Notes: generated by a model from the letters alone, not told the origin. Counted from the stretch's first letter, positions 1 through 8,031 are shown. The stretch is DNA of 53,226 nt from Chachezhania antarctica (GCF_003646465.1 NZ_QZEX01000019.1:1-53226), one strand, 5' to 3'. Translations and numbers: made by a program.

Positions 1-77
1 CAATTCCACAGAATACATCTCCCGACCCTCAGCTTCCGCCTCGGGTGTCAGAATGGCGGAATTTTACTCCGCGACGG

Positions 78-335
78 TCAGGTAATCCCACCGTTTCCGT
101 GGCCCAGTTTGCCTCCGAGATTCACATATCTGTCTTCGAGCACTTCGGAGGCAGGAATGTCGTCGGCGCGGTTATAGCCAAAGTCGATCTCGTTTCGCAC
201 GAAGTCGTAGATTGCACCAATTCGATCATGCAGCGGCAAGGTTCCCCAGCCCCGGTCGGCGATCAGAGTGGCAAGTGAAGGATGCCTGAAATCCAAGAGT
301 GGCGTGGACGAAAGCAGCGGGTCAACAGGGGTCAC
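78..335 (-). pseudogene. N-terminal fragment of a transglutaminase-like domain protein
   Basis: The reading frame begins at a GTG preceded by AGGAAACG and runs 85 codons. Its first ~70 residues look like the start of a bacterial transglutaminase-like cysteine-protease-fold protein (LLDFRHPSLATLIADRGW, then YDFVRNEIDFGYNRADD and ASEVLED). In intact relatives I would expect the catalytic GYGQCNTK segment next. Here the sequence switches to unrelated residues (RYVNLGGKLGHGNGG) and stops, so the catalytic cysteine is absent. The homology appears to end near position 120-130, which may mark the left edge of the metal island or a deletion. A MerR-type promoter lies just upstream at 365-395, so the fragment may still be transcribed. 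Family assignment is from memory of the motif pattern. Confidence 0.6.
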
Positions 336-364
336 GAGCGTTTCCTAGAATCAACTATGCAAAG

Positions 365-395
365 ATGATAGTTTCTACAGTCACTGTAGCTTCAA
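365..395 (-). promoter_or_regulatory. MerR-type promoter with perfect 15-bp operator palindrome
   Basis: On the minus strand a -35 TTGAAG (390-395) and a -10 TATCAT (365-370) are separated by 19 bp, the long spacer typical of MerR-controlled promoters. The spacer holds a perfect palindrome, CTACAGTCACTGTAG (375-389). It points at the truncated transglutaminase-like gene ending at 78. The dyad resembles those at 1131, 1929, 2030 and 12708, so control by the divalent-type MerR protein at 1485-1913 is inferred. Confidence 0.65.
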
Positions 396-421
396 CCTTT
401 ATCTTGTCGCGACGCGAGAGA

Positions 422-1048
422 CTATTCTGGTTGGTGATTGTGAACTGCCTTGTGATGCTCGTCATGCTCGTCATGCGCGTCCCGCAGGATGCCTATGCCG
501 CCCCACGCAGCGATGCCGGCCACCGCGACCCCGACAACGAGGTCGGGCCAGTTGCTGCCCAACCACCAAACGAGACCGCCCGCGATCAGGATGCCGCCGT
601 TCGATGCGAAATCGTTGAGGCTGAAGGTGTTGGCGGCCCGGATGTTCACGTCCGGTTCCTTCAGTCGCCCGAGCAGCCAGATGCAGGCGAGGTTGACGAC
701 CACAGCGACCAGCGACATTGCGATCATCAGAGTTCCGAGCGGTTCGGAACCGCCAACATAGCGCCGCCAAGCGTCAATCAGAATGCCAACCGCAAAGATC
801 AGAAGCAATCCGCCGGATACGTTTGCGGCACCCCGCTTCCACTTCGACGACCGGGACAAGGCCAGAAGGCTGATGCCATAGACGAGGCTGTCGGATGTGT
901 TGTCGAGACCATTGGCGATCAGGGCGCTGGAATCGCCGATGGCTCCCGTGGCGAAGAACCCCGCAGCGATTGCGAGATTGAGACCGAGAACAATCCAGAG
1001 CGTCTGGCGCTCTTTTTCATTCTTCCCGCTGAATTCGCTTTCGACCAT
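422..1048 (-). CDS. Cation diffusion facilitator-type transporter with His-rich tail
   Basis: This 208-residue membrane protein has about six hydrophobic segments and looks like a CDF-family proton/divalent-cation antiporter exporting Zn, Co, Cd or similar ions. TM2 carries D49-xxx-D53 (ANGLDNTSD). The TM5 equivalent is NDFASN rather than the usual HxxxD, so the metal site is atypical. The long C-terminal cytoplasmic domain of classical CDFs is missing. Instead the protein ends in a short His/Asp-rich tail (DAHDEHDEHH). The start ATG follows a GGAAGG sequence. It lies downstream of ynfA and merR on the same strand but has its own MerR-type promoter at 1121-1151, which argues for metal-inducible expression. 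Family call is good; the ion is not known. Confidence 0.8.
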   Translation of the reverse strand: MVESEFSGKNEKERQTLWIVLGLNLAIAAGFFATGAIGDSSALIANGLDNTSDSLVYGISLLALSRSSKWKRGAANVSGGLLLIFAVGILIDAWRRYVGGSEPLGTLMIAMSLVAVVVNLACIWLLGRLKEPDVNIRAANTFSLNDFASNGGILIAGGLVWWLGSNWPDLVVGVAVAGIAAWGGIGILRDAHDEHDEHHKAVHNHQPE

Positions 1049-1120
1049 CGAACTGGCAAACCTTCCGATTTCTAAGAAAGGGGGCAGAAACGCCCTCTTC
1101 GGATGCCGCTATCAAAAAGA

Positions 1121-1151
1121 TATATAGAACCTCTAGCGACTGTAGATCCAA
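1121..1151 (-). promoter_or_regulatory. MerR-type promoter of the CDF transporter
   Basis: Minus-strand -35 TTGGAT (1146-1151), 19-bp spacer, -10 TATATA (1121-1126). The spacer contains CTACAGTCGCTAGAG, an imperfect dyad that belongs to the same class as those at 375 and 12708. It lies directly upstream of the transporter starting at 1048 and is the clearest evidence that this gene is activated by the neighbouring MerR regulator. Confidence 0.65.
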
Positions 1152-1161
1152 GAGAATTTAT

Positions 1162-1488
1162 CTACGTCTCTCTCGGCACCGAAAGAATAATCGCGGCACC
1201 GATCAAACAGATAGACGTCCCTATGAAGTCCCATCTGTCAGGTCGCTGGCCCTCGACGAACCACATCCAGAACATGGAGGCCCCGATGTAGATGCCGCCG
1301 TAGGCTGCGAAAGCGCGGCCCGCTGCGCTGGTTTCGACCTGCGCCAGCAACCAGCCGAAAAGCGCGAGCGCGAATATGCCAGGTACGAGCCAGAGCGGTG
1401 ATGCCCCAAGACGCCACCACGCCCAGATGGCGAAACACCCGCTGATCTCCGCGACAGCAGCCAGCGGATAGGCAATTGCGGCGTTCAA
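1162..1488 (-). CDS. YnfA/UPF0060-type small membrane protein
   Basis: I place the start at a TTG (1488-1486) that overlaps the TGA stop of the upstream merR gene. This gives exactly 108 residues, the usual length of the YnfA/UPF0060 family, and suggests translational coupling. The sequence has four hydrophobic helices with family-like segments ([49 protein letters not shown]). Longer ATG starts exist upstream but would run into the merR coding region. YnfA proteins are small SMR-like membrane proteins proposed to act in small-molecule efflux; their substrate here is unknown. Co-transcription with merR places it among the metal-response genes. Confidence 0.8.
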   Translation of the reverse strand: MNAAIAYPLAAVAEISGCFAIWAWWRLGASPLWLVPGIFALALFGWLLAQVETSAAGRAFAAYGGIYIGASMFWMWFVEGQRPDRWDFIGTSICLIGAAIILSVPRET

Positions 1489-1913
1489 GCCCCAATCTCG
1501 TCGTGCTCGGTGAGACATTCCGCATGGTCTCGAAGGACCTCCAGAACCTTGCACTCCGCAACGCTGTCACCGTCGCACTCGGCGACCATGCGTTTCAATT
1601 CCTTCTTAAGCGCTTGCAGACGCTTGATCCGCTGTTCGACTTGGTGGAGTTGCCGACGCGCGATCGAATCCGCCTCCGCGCAGGATTGGGACGGGTTGTC
1701 CGAGAGGTCCAGCAGCTCCCGGATGGAGTCGAGCGAAAATCCGAGCTGGCGTGAGTGCCGGATGAAAGCCAGCCGGTCGAGGTCCTTTTCAAAGTACCGG
1801 CGCTGGCCGCCTGCGGTCCTTCCGGCCTCGTTCATCAAACCGATTTCTTCGTAGTAGCGGATCGTCTGAACCTTGGTTCCGGTTCTCCGCGAGAGTGTTC
1901 CAATTGCCAGCAT
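1485..1913 (-). CDS. MerR-family regulator, divalent-metal type
   Basis: This 142-residue protein has the MerR winged-helix N-terminus ([23 protein letters not shown]), a long dimerisation helix and a C-terminal cysteine loop. Cysteines lie at 78, 113, 121 and 133. In the MerR family a Cys near position 78 marks sensors of +2 ions (ZntR, PbrR, CadR), whereas Cu(I)/Ag(I) sensors have Ser there. I therefore infer Zn, Cd, Pb or similar sensing. The start is supported by AAGGA seven bases upstream. It overlaps ynfA by four bases. Five similar dyads, four within 2 kb and one at 12708, are its likely operators, including one just upstream of its own start (1929-1943). Confidence 0.85.
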   Translation of the reverse strand: MLAIGTLSRRTGTKVQTIRYYEEIGLMNEAGRTAGGQRRYFEKDLDRLAFIRHSRQLGFSLDSIRELLDLSDNPSQSCAEADSIARRQLHQVEQRIKRLQALKKELKRMVAECDGDSVAECKVLEVLRDHAECLTEHDEIGA

Positions 1914-1928
1914 GTGCGATCCTTCAAT

Positions 1929-1943
1929 CTACAAAGACTGTAG
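1929..1943. promoter_or_regulatory. MerR operator-like dyad upstream of merR
   Basis: CTACAAAGACTGTAG is an imperfect dyad of the same class as the perfect one at 375-389. It sits between the merR start (1913) and the divergent SCO operon. I cannot place a convincing -35/-10 pair around it on either strand, so only an operator-like site is claimed; autoregulation would be the simplest role. Confidence 0.4.
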
Positions 1944-2023
1944 CTTACTGAAGAGCCAACTCCATTGAAAAGACAAAGGTTTCACTTTGGTGTGACTTCG
2001 GACAACAAAAAGTAACTTTTCGC

Positions 2024-2054
2024 TTGAACCTCTATCTGCTGTAGCTTGTAGCCC
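2024..2054 (+). promoter_or_regulatory. MerR-type promoter-like element upstream of the SCO operon
   Basis: A plus-strand TTGAAC (2024-2029) is followed by a dyad-like CTCTATCTGCTGTAG (2030-2044). At 19-bp spacing the -10 would be TAGCCC, which is poor. The -35 and left half-site match the ZntA-type promoter at 12698-12728 almost exactly (TTGAACCTCTA). It could drive the run of genes starting at 2092; evidence is moderate because of the weak -10. Confidence 0.4.
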
Positions 2055-2091
2055 GCGCACAGACAAACTGAACAGGTGGGTAGCGCAAGCA

Positions 2092-2700
2092 ATGAAGAAG
2101 GTCCGGATAGTTCTCTGGTCGGCAGTGGTTTTCGCTGCGGCGGTGTCAGCCACGCTTTGGATGACTGAACGCAATCAGGGACCGGTCGCCGCGCGTGTCG
2201 ATCCTGAGGCCGAGAGTTTCACTGCGGATTTTGAGCTGACGGACCATACCGGTATGGTGCAGACCGACGAGGATTTCCGAGGGCGCTGGATGCTCGTCTT
2301 TTTCGGATTTGCGAACTGCCCCGACGTGTGTCCCATGGGGCTCGCAACCATCGCGCAGGTCATGGACGAGCTCGGCACCCAAGGTTCCGCCGTCCAGCCC
2401 CTGTTCATCACGGTCGACCCTGAAAGGGATACGCCAAGCGCTCTGGCCAACTACGTTCCCCAGTTTGGTCAGGGAATCCTTGGGTTGAGCGGACCGCCGG
2501 ACCAAATCGAACGCACTGCCGAGACCTTCAAGATCTACTACCAGAAGATCGAGGAAGCCTCGGCGCCCGACGGCTATACGATGGGGCATACGTCGTCCTT
2601 CCTCCTGTTCGATCCGGAAGGCGAATTTGTCCGCATCTACGAATACGACGAGGAACCCGGACTGATCGTTACTGATCTTCGCGAAAGGATCGGCGCGTGA
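2092..2700 (+). CDS. SCO-family (Sco1/SenC/PrrC) copper chaperone
   Basis: This 202-residue protein has an N-terminal membrane anchor (residues 5-23) and a thioredoxin fold facing the periplasm. The copper-binding CPDVC motif is at C76/C80 and the distal histidine at H166 (YTMGHTSSF), the complete SCO ligand set. SCO proteins deliver copper to the Cu(A) centre of cytochrome c oxidase or act as thiol-disulfide reductants/copper handlers. It is the first gene of a long plus-strand run and overlaps the DsbB-like gene by four bases (GTGA). A second SCO gene lies at 4310-4933, so this island carries a pair. The start is the first ATG (ATGAAGAAG). Confidence 0.9.
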   Translation: MKKVRIVLWSAVVFAAAVSATLWMTERNQGPVAARVDPEAESFTADFELTDHTGMVQTDEDFRGRWMLVFFGFANCPDVCPMGLATIAQVMDELGTQGSAVQPLFITVDPERDTPSALANYVPQFGQGILGLSGPPDQIERTAETFKIYYQKIEEASAPDGYTMGHTSSFLLFDPEGEFVRIYEYDEEPGLIVTDLRERIGA

Positions 2701-3140
2701 CAGCTGGCCCAGACGCAACGCCACGCGCCGCGAGCCCGATGGCTTTCCTCTTTGCGGCATGGTTCGTCGCCTTGTCCGCGTCGCTTGCCGTGCTCTTCAT
2801 CGGAGAGGTTCTGGGGCAGACTCCCTGCAATCTATGCTGGTTCCAGCGTGCCTTCATGTTCCCGCTCGCGGTCATCCTGGGGGTGGCGGCGTGGCGCGCC
2901 GACCTCTCGATCTGGCGCTATGCCGCGCCTCTCGCGGTTCTGGGCGGTGCCGTCGCCCTCTACCATTCCCTGCTTTACGCCGGGATCGTGCCTGCGCCGA
3001 TCGTGCCCTGCACCGCGTCCGGGCCCTCCTGCACCGATGATGCAATGCTGCTCGTCGGTATCCCGATCCCTCTGCTGTCCCTGCTGACGTTCGGGGCGAT
3101 CCTTGTCCTTCTCATTCAACTTCGACGGATATCAATATGA
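2697..3140 (+). CDS. DsbB-like disulfide bond formation protein
   Basis: This 147-residue protein has four hydrophobic helices. It carries the two cysteine pairs of DsbB: C44-NL-C47 in the first periplasmic loop and C105...C112 in the second (VPCTASGPSC). DsbB reoxidises a periplasmic DsbA using quinone. The start is a GTG overlapping the SCO stop (GTGA), implying translational coupling. The next gene, four bases overlapping, is a DsbA-like thioredoxin, so the two probably form a redox pair for folding or copper-loading of island-encoded periplasmic proteins. Confidence 0.88.
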   Translation: MTAGPDATPRAASPMAFLFAAWFVALSASLAVLFIGEVLGQTPCNLCWFQRAFMFPLAVILGVAAWRADLSIWRYAAPLAVLGGAVALYHSLLYAGIVPAPIVPCTASGPSCTDDAMLLVGIPIPLLSLLTFGAILVLLIQLRRISI

Positions 3141-3799
3141 ACCGAAAGACACTTCTGCTCGCGATACTCACTCTGCTAATGGTCGTTTTCGTGGCTGGTG
3201 CTTGGTTCGTATCGCGTCCCGATCCGACCCCCGTGGCGACAGCCGCTCCACTGGAACAACAGGATCGTCTTGTTCGGTCCTATTCTCCCATACTCGGGCG
3301 TGAGGATGCGCCAGTGACCATCGTGGAGTTCTTCGACCCAGCCTGCGAGGCCTGCCGCGCCTTCCATCCCATCGTGAAGCAGATACTGACGCAATACCCC
3401 GACGATGTGCGCGTCGTCATGCGCTACACGCCGTTCCACGGCGAGGGGTCCGAGCTGGCAATCAAGGTGCTGGAAGCGGCCCGGTTGCAGGACGTTTTTG
3501 TTCCCGTGCTGGAAGCGCTGCTTGAAAATCAGCCCGCCTGGGCCTCTCACGGCGCTCCGGCAGCTGAGCGCATCATGGAGATCGCCGGAGCGGCGGGCTT
3601 GGACACAGACGCCGCCGCAAATCAGATCATGTCACCCAGCATCGTCGGCGTCCTCAATCAAGACCGGGCAGACGTCGAAGCTGTCGGAATCCAAGGCACA
3701 CCGACGTTCTTCGTCAACGGTAAGCCTTTGCCAGAGTTCGGTGCGGAGCAGCTCTTGTCGCTCGTCCAAGCCGAAGTCGAGGCTGCGGCAACAAACTAG
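3137..3799 (+). CDS. DsbA-like periplasmic thioredoxin-fold protein
   Basis: This 220-residue protein has an N-terminal signal/anchor (residues 4-24) followed by a DsbA/thioredoxin_4-type domain. The redox motif is C70-EA-C73 (FFDPACEACRAFHP), and the cis-proline loop is visible as QGTPTFFVNGK. It overlaps the DsbB-like gene by four bases (ATGA) and is followed by the PCuAC chaperone. The most likely role is thiol-disulfide exchange on periplasmic copper proteins, with the adjacent DsbB-like protein as its oxidant. Whether it works as oxidase or reductase cannot be told from sequence. Confidence 0.88.
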   Translation: MNRKTLLLAILTLLMVVFVAGAWFVSRPDPTPVATAAPLEQQDRLVRSYSPILGREDAPVTIVEFFDPACEACRAFHPIVKQILTQYPDDVRVVMRYTPFHGEGSELAIKVLEAARLQDVFVPVLEALLENQPAWASHGAPAAERIMEIAGAAGLDTDAAANQIMSPSIVGVLNQDRADVEAVGIQGTPTFFVNGKPLPEFGAEQLLSLVQAEVEAAATN

Positions 3800-3818
3800 A
3801 ACGAACAGGAGACCCAAC

Positions 3819-4301
3819 GTGTTCAAAACCTTCGCAAAGGCAATCCAGAGCCTGTCTGTCGCTCTTCTGATGGGCTTGCCAATGGCATCCTCAGCGCAGC
3901 AGTTGTCAGAGAACGCATCGATTGTGGTCGAGAGCCCCTGGGCGCGCGCGAGCCTTGGAATGTCGCGGCCCGGCGGGGCCTATCTGACCGTTCGGAACGA
4001 GGGCAGCGATCAGATCTCCCTTATCGGTCTTCGCGCGGAGATCTCCGGCATGGCTTCGATCCACGAAACCAGAACCAATTCTGAGGGCGTCAGCATCATG
4101 GCTCCGGCGGACAATATCGTGATCCCGCCCGGGGGTATGTTCGCCCTTGAACCCGGCGGATATCACGCCATGCTGATGCAACTGCAATCTCCGCTCGTCG
4201 AGGGGGAGACCTTTCCGCTGACCCTGCTCTTTTCCGATGGAACAGAGCTTGAAATCACCGTCCCGGTCCTTGGCATCGGCGCACGCGGCCCCGAAGGCTG
4301 A
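3819..4301 (+). CDS. PCu(A)C periplasmic copper chaperone
   Basis: The start is a GTG at 3819 with AGGAG eight bases upstream. It gives a 160-residue precursor with a clean signal peptide ending in MASSAQQ. Longer in-frame starts lie inside the preceding gene and were discarded. The mature protein has the PCuAC copper site pattern: M-x-x-I-H-E (GMASIHET), a downstream Met, and H-A-M-L-M near the C-terminus (GGYHAMLMQL). PCuAC proteins hand Cu(I) to SCO proteins or directly to Cu(A). Its position between a DsbA-like protein and the second SCO gene fits a copper-delivery cassette. Confidence 0.88.
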   Translation: MFKTFAKAIQSLSVALLMGLPMASSAQQLSENASIVVESPWARASLGMSRPGGAYLTVRNEGSDQISLIGLRAEISGMASIHETRTNSEGVSIMAPADNIVIPPGGMFALEPGGYHAMLMQLQSPLVEGETFPLTLLFSDGTELEITVPVLGIGARGPEG

Positions 4302-4309
4302 TCCGGCTG

Positions 4310-4933
4310 ATGATGAGGGTGGCCAAAATCGCAGCGATCGGAGCGGCGGCGGTCTTTGCCGCCCTGTTTGTCGGCTGGTGGCAGGTAGATGGGCCTGGCG
4401 CTGACTCCGCGCCGGGCAAGCGGTCTCTACCGCTGACTGCTATGGAATTCAGCCTGACGGATCAGGATGGTCGGGATGTCGGCCCGGAAACCCTCATCGG
4501 CGAGCCGAGTCTGGTCTTCTTCGGATTCACCTATTGCCCCGACGTTTGCCCGACGACCCTCTCGGACATTTCCGGATGGCTCGACGAGATTGGGCCGGAC
4601 GCCGAAGACCTGAATACCGTTTTCATCACCGTAGATCCGGACCGCGACACGGTCGAGGCCATGGCCGAGTATGTCTCGTATTTCCATCCGCAGATACAAG
4701 GATGGACGGGCTTGCCAGACCAGATCGCGGCCATCGCCGATGGTTTCCGTGCCACCTATGAGAAGGTTGAGGGGGAAAACGGCGAATATACGATGAACCA
4801 CACGGCGGGTGTTTTCTTGTTCGATGCGACAGGTCGCTTCGTCACCACCATCGACTATCACGAACCACGCGAATTCGCCGTGCCGAAGATAAGGCGCGCG
4901 ATGCAGAACAGAACCGAGAGGGCAGAATCTTGA
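4310..4933 (+). CDS. SCO-family copper chaperone (second copy)
   Basis: This 207-residue protein has an N-terminal anchor (residues 5-24), CPDVC at C76/C80 and a distal H164 (YTMNHTAGVF). The copper-binding set is therefore complete. It aligns with the SCO protein at 2092 in motif spacing but differs in much of the remaining sequence, so the pair is not a recent tandem duplication. Eight bases separate it from PCuAC, and its stop overlaps the TTG start of the M23 peptidase. PCuAC plus SCO adjacency is a known arrangement for Cu(A) assembly. Confidence 0.9.
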   Translation: MMRVAKIAAIGAAAVFAALFVGWWQVDGPGADSAPGKRSLPLTAMEFSLTDQDGRDVGPETLIGEPSLVFFGFTYCPDVCPTTLSDISGWLDEIGPDAEDLNTVFITVDPDRDTVEAMAEYVSYFHPQIQGWTGLPDQIAAIADGFRATYEKVEGENGEYTMNHTAGVFLFDATGRFVTTIDYHEPREFAVPKIRRAMQNRTERAES

Positions 4934-6279
4934 AACTGAGACATATCGTTCTGGGAACGACAATGGCCGCGGCAGCGGTCAGCACGATAGCGAGCCGGGC
5001 TTTGATCCTGGAGGCGCCGTCCGAGTACATCTTTTCCGAGGCTCCGGTAGCCTTGGACAGTCCACCCGAACCTCTCGATGGACCAGGCGTCAACGCATCT
5101 GGCGAGACGATGCCGAATATGCTTCCGGCCGCTTTTCAGCCGCCTGAGTTTCCCGCACTCGAACGGGCCGAGCCAGATAATCTGATGGCGCTTGTTCAGG
5201 CCCTCGCCACGCCGCCTTGGGAGGCGACGGTCGAGGCGGGTGACACATTGGACGTGCTTCTCTCTCTCGCGGACATGGATGCGCAAACACGGACCGAAGT
5301 CGCACTGGCACTGACGGTTGAATACGACCTGCGCCGCCTTCGACCGGGCCATCGTCTCAGCGTCGACTTTCGCCCGGACGGAACGCCATCCGTTGTGACG
5401 TTGGCTGTCGATGACGGTGTGCGGATCGAAGTCACCCTGGACGACACCATTGCGAGTCGGACGGTAACGCCGAGCGCGTTGACAGTCGAGCGTGCGAGCC
5501 AGCTGCTGGTAAACGGGTCGATCTACGCTTCGCTGGATCGAGCAGGCGTCCCGGCCCGTTTTGCCGTCGATCTCGCACAAATCCTCGGGGAAACGGTCGA
5601 CTTTCGCAGGGATCTTCAAGGCGGAGAGACCCTGAATATCCTTTGGGGTCAGACCGTCCTTCGCGATGGTTCAGAGGTCGGTCAACCGTCAATCTCCTAT
5701 GCGGCCCTCGATCTGGCCGACGACCGCTTCGAAATCCTCTGGTCAGCCGAAGACAGCGGGCGGGCAACGGTCTATTTGAATGGTGAAATCCTGCGGACGG
5801 TCGCGCCGCCGGTGGAAGGCGCACGACTGTCGTCGGTCTTCGGGCAGCGCAAGCATCCGATCTACGGCAATATGCGGATGCACACAGGTGTCGATTATGC
5901 CGCCGCTGCGGGGACACCGATTGCAGCGACCGCACCCGGACGGGTCTCCTTCATCGGATGGCGGAGCGGGTATGGCCGGGTGGTCGAGATCGCGCACGGG
6001 TCAGACACAATGACCCGCTATGCGCACCTCAGCGCTGTGCCGGAGGGTCTGGCCGTCGGAAACCGCGTGGTCGCGGGCGAAACGATTGGCCAGGTCGGTG
6101 AGACAGGCACGGCGACAGCTCCGAACCTTCACTACGAAGTGCGCGTGGACGGCCGACCTATCGATCCGCTCGGGGAGGAATTGCTCGCCTCTGCGGAAAA
6201 TTTCGACACTGCGGACGCCACTGAAATCCTTGAAGAGACGCGCACACGGTTCGCGACCTTTCTTCGCGAAGACACATGA
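4930..6279 (+). CDS. M23-family (LytM-like) metallopeptidase
   Basis: This 449-residue protein starts at a TTG that overlaps the SCO stop (TTGA). The N-terminus is hydrophobic (signal/anchor), followed by a region that looks like an OapA/LysM-type peptidoglycan-binding segment (TVEAGDTLDVLL). The C-terminal third is a zinc M23 peptidase domain with HTGVDYAAAAGTPI (H-x3-D ligands) and HYEVR (H-x-H-type motif; NLHYEVRVDG). Such enzymes cut peptidoglycan cross-bridges. Its place in the copper operon suggests envelope remodelling linked to metal stress, but this is inference only. Confidence 0.85.
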   Translation: MKLRHIVLGTTMAAAAVSTIASRALILEAPSEYIFSEAPVALDSPPEPLDGPGVNASGETMPNMLPAAFQPPEFPALERAEPDNLMALVQALATPPWEATVEAGDTLDVLLSLADMDAQTRTEVALALTVEYDLRRLRPGHRLSVDFRPDGTPSVVTLAVDDGVRIEVTLDDTIASRTVTPSALTVERASQLLVNGSIYASLDRAGVPARFAVDLAQILGETVDFRRDLQGGETLNILWGQTVLRDGSEVGQPSISYAALDLADDRFEILWSAEDSGRATVYLNGEILRTVAPPVEGARLSSVFGQRKHPIYGNMRMHTGVDYAAAAGTPIAATAPGRVSFIGWRSGYGRVVEIAHGSDTMTRYAHLSAVPEGLAVGNRVVAGETIGQVGETGTATAPNLHYEVRVDGRPIDPLGEELLASAENFDTADATEILEETRTRFATFLREDT

Positions 6280-6299
6280 CTGATTTGAAAGGAATTCCG

Positions 6300-6752
6300 A
6301 TGAAAAACAGGTTTCAAACCTTGGCCGCTGCGACCCTCATGATTGCTGCCGCGACGGCAGTAACCGCCCAGACCGCTATCCACGTCGGAAAGACGCGCGG
6401 CTGCGGTTGTTGCCTTGCCTGGATGGAAAAGCTGTCCGAGGCCGATTTTGCCCCTGAAGGTGAGAATATGGGCGGGGCGTTGATCCGTCTGAAGATGGAT
6501 CGCGGTATTCCCGTCGATATGTTCTCCTGTCACACGGCGACCGTCGAAGGCTACACCATCGAGGGTCACGTTCCGCCAGCCGATATTACTCGACTGCTTG
6601 AAGAACGTCCCGATGCCATAGGCCTGGCCGTGCCCGGCATGCCCATCGGCTCGCCCGGCATGGATTTCGGCGACGATGCCGAAGCCTACGATGTCTTTCT
6701 GGTGAAATCCGACGGCTCCACTGAGATCTTTTCGTCCTATCCGGCGAGTTAA
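6300..6752 (+). CDS. DUF411 metal-binding protein
   Basis: I choose the ATG at 6300 because AAAGGAAT lies seven bases upstream and the protein then opens with a standard signal peptide (MKNRF...TAVTAQ). The earlier in-frame ATG at 6276, overlapping the M23 stop, would add a poor leader. The mature part has the DUF411 hallmarks: GCGCC near the N-terminus (TRGCGCCLAWMEKL), the DMFSCHTA segment and EGHVPP, with a conserved C-terminal half. DUF411 proteins are found next to copper-resistance genes and are thought to bind metal through these cysteines. The biochemical role is unknown. Confidence 0.87.
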   Translation: MKNRFQTLAAATLMIAAATAVTAQTAIHVGKTRGCGCCLAWMEKLSEADFAPEGENMGGALIRLKMDRGIPVDMFSCHTATVEGYTIEGHVPPADITRLLEERPDAIGLAVPGMPIGSPGMDFGDDAEAYDVFLVKSDGSTEIFSSYPAS

Positions 6753-6753
6753 A

Positions 6754-7545
6754 GTGGAGCAAATCACAACACTCTCACCAGTCGCACTGGGCTTTCTAGG
6801 CAGCCTGGCCGCCGGTCTCATGACCGCCGTCGGGGCGACGCCCGTGCTTCTCGGCAAGACCCCGTCACGCAAATGGCGCGATATTTCGCTCGGCTTTGCC
6901 GCCGGGGTCATGCTTGCCGCGTCTTTCTTTTCTCTCATTATACCGGCACTCGACGCAGCGGAGGGCCGATACGGGGATGGCGCGATACCGGCGCTGATCG
7001 TCTGTGCTGCGATCCTGATGGGCATGGGCGCGGTCGCCATGATGAACGAAATGATCCCGCATGAGCATTTCAGCAGCGGGCGCGAAGGCCCGGAGGCGGT
7101 CTCGCTGCGCCGTGTCTGGCTCTTCATCATCGCCATCACGATCCACAATGCGCCGGAGGGTTTGGCCGTCGGCGTTGCGTTCGGAGCTGATGGTTTTACA
7201 GGCGGATTTCCCGTCGCTCTCGGGATCGGATTGCAGAATGCGCCTGAAGGGCTGGCTGTTGCAGTCGCCCTACTGGGCGAGCGATACTCGGCGGGCCGCG
7301 CGTTCGGCATCGCAGCACTGACTGGTTTGGTCGAACCCGTCACGGGCTTTCTTGGTGCCGCGGTGATCGTCGTGGCGCAGCCTCTCTTGCCCTGGGGTCT
7401 GGCTTTTGCGGCGGGCGCGATGCTCTATGTCATCAGCCACGAGATCATCCCGGAAACCCATCGCAGCGGCCACCAGAAGCAGGCGACGACCGGGCTCGCG
7501 ATCGGCCTCGTCGTCATGCTGTTCCTAGATGTCTGGTTGGGGTGA
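6754..7545 (+). CDS. ZIP-family metal transporter
   Basis: This 263-residue, eight-helix membrane protein starts at GTG two bases after the DUF411 stop. The paired ZIP metal-site helices are clear: HNAPEGLAVGVAFG and QNAPEGLAVAVAL. The first helix's histidine is conserved, while the second begins with Gln rather than His, as in several bacterial ZIPs. ZIP proteins usually move zinc or other divalent ions toward the cytoplasm. Having an importer among exporters is noteworthy; it could restore zinc balance under copper load. The loop between TM3 and TM4 has few histidines. Confidence 0.87.
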   Translation: MEQITTLSPVALGFLGSLAAGLMTAVGATPVLLGKTPSRKWRDISLGFAAGVMLAASFFSLIIPALDAAEGRYGDGAIPALIVCAAILMGMGAVAMMNEMIPHEHFSSGREGPEAVSLRRVWLFIIAITIHNAPEGLAVGVAFGADGFTGGFPVALGIGLQNAPEGLAVAVALLGERYSAGRAFGIAALTGLVEPVTGFLGAAVIVVAQPLLPWGLAFAAGAMLYVISHEIIPETHRSGHQKQATTGLAIGLVVMLFLDVWLG

Positions 7546-7548
7546 TTC

Positions 7549-8025
7549 ATGGCAATTCGCTCCATTGGCATTTGCACAGCTGTCGCGGCGCTCGCCGCCG
7601 ATCAGGCATCGAAGGCGTTCGTGCTCGCGAATGCGGAAACGCTCGCCCCCGGCGTCGCTGTGTTCCCCGGCTTCAACCTGATCTTCCACCGCAACTACGG
7701 CGTGACCTTTGGGTTCTTTCAAAATGTGCCGTGGTGGGTCCTTGCATTGGTCGCCACCGCCGTCGTTCTGTTCCTCGTCGTTTCACTGATCCGGGCAACG
7801 CAGGCAGCCGAGGCGGTTGCCTACGGCATGGTGATCGGCGGCGCTCTTGGGAATGTCGTGGATCGTTTTCGCTTTGGCGGTGTGACCGACTTTCTGGATT
7901 TCTATCTCGGAACGGCGCATTGGCCAGCGTTCAACCTCGCGGATGTCTTCGTGGTCTGCGGCGTGGGGATTTTACTGATCTTCTCGGGGCGCGAAAAGGT
8001 CGCTGCGTCCGAAACCTCAAGATAG
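7549..8025 (+). CDS. lspA: Lipoprotein signal peptidase (signal peptidase II)
   Basis: This 158-residue protein has four transmembrane helices. It carries the aspartic-protease motifs of LspA: GNVVDRFRFGGVTDFLDF with the first catalytic Asp and FNLADVFV with the second. It cleaves the signal peptide of prolipoproteins after lipidation of the +1 cysteine. A GGGGTGA ribosome site overlaps the end of the ZIP gene. It is followed by lnt, so the two late steps of lipoprotein maturation travel together here on an apparent plasmid. That is unusual, because both steps are normally chromosomal housekeeping functions. Confidence 0.93.
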   Translation: MAIRSIGICTAVAALAADQASKAFVLANAETLAPGVAVFPGFNLIFHRNYGVTFGFFQNVPWWVLALVATAVVLFLVVSLIRATQAAEAVAYGMVIGGALGNVVDRFRFGGVTDFLDFYLGTAHWPAFNLADVFVVCGVGILLIFSGREKVAASETSR

Positions 8026-8031
8026 ATCTCG

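Noticed and set aside
299-1075. 258-codon plus-strand frame opposite the CDF gene
   Set aside because: It is antisense to a clear membrane transporter, has no family features, and crosses the promoter at 365-395.
3405-3818. Long frame running into the PCuAC gene from inside the DsbA-like gene
   Set aside because: The upstream part is a shadow of the DsbA-like coding region. The signal peptide and ribosome site support the GTG at 3819.
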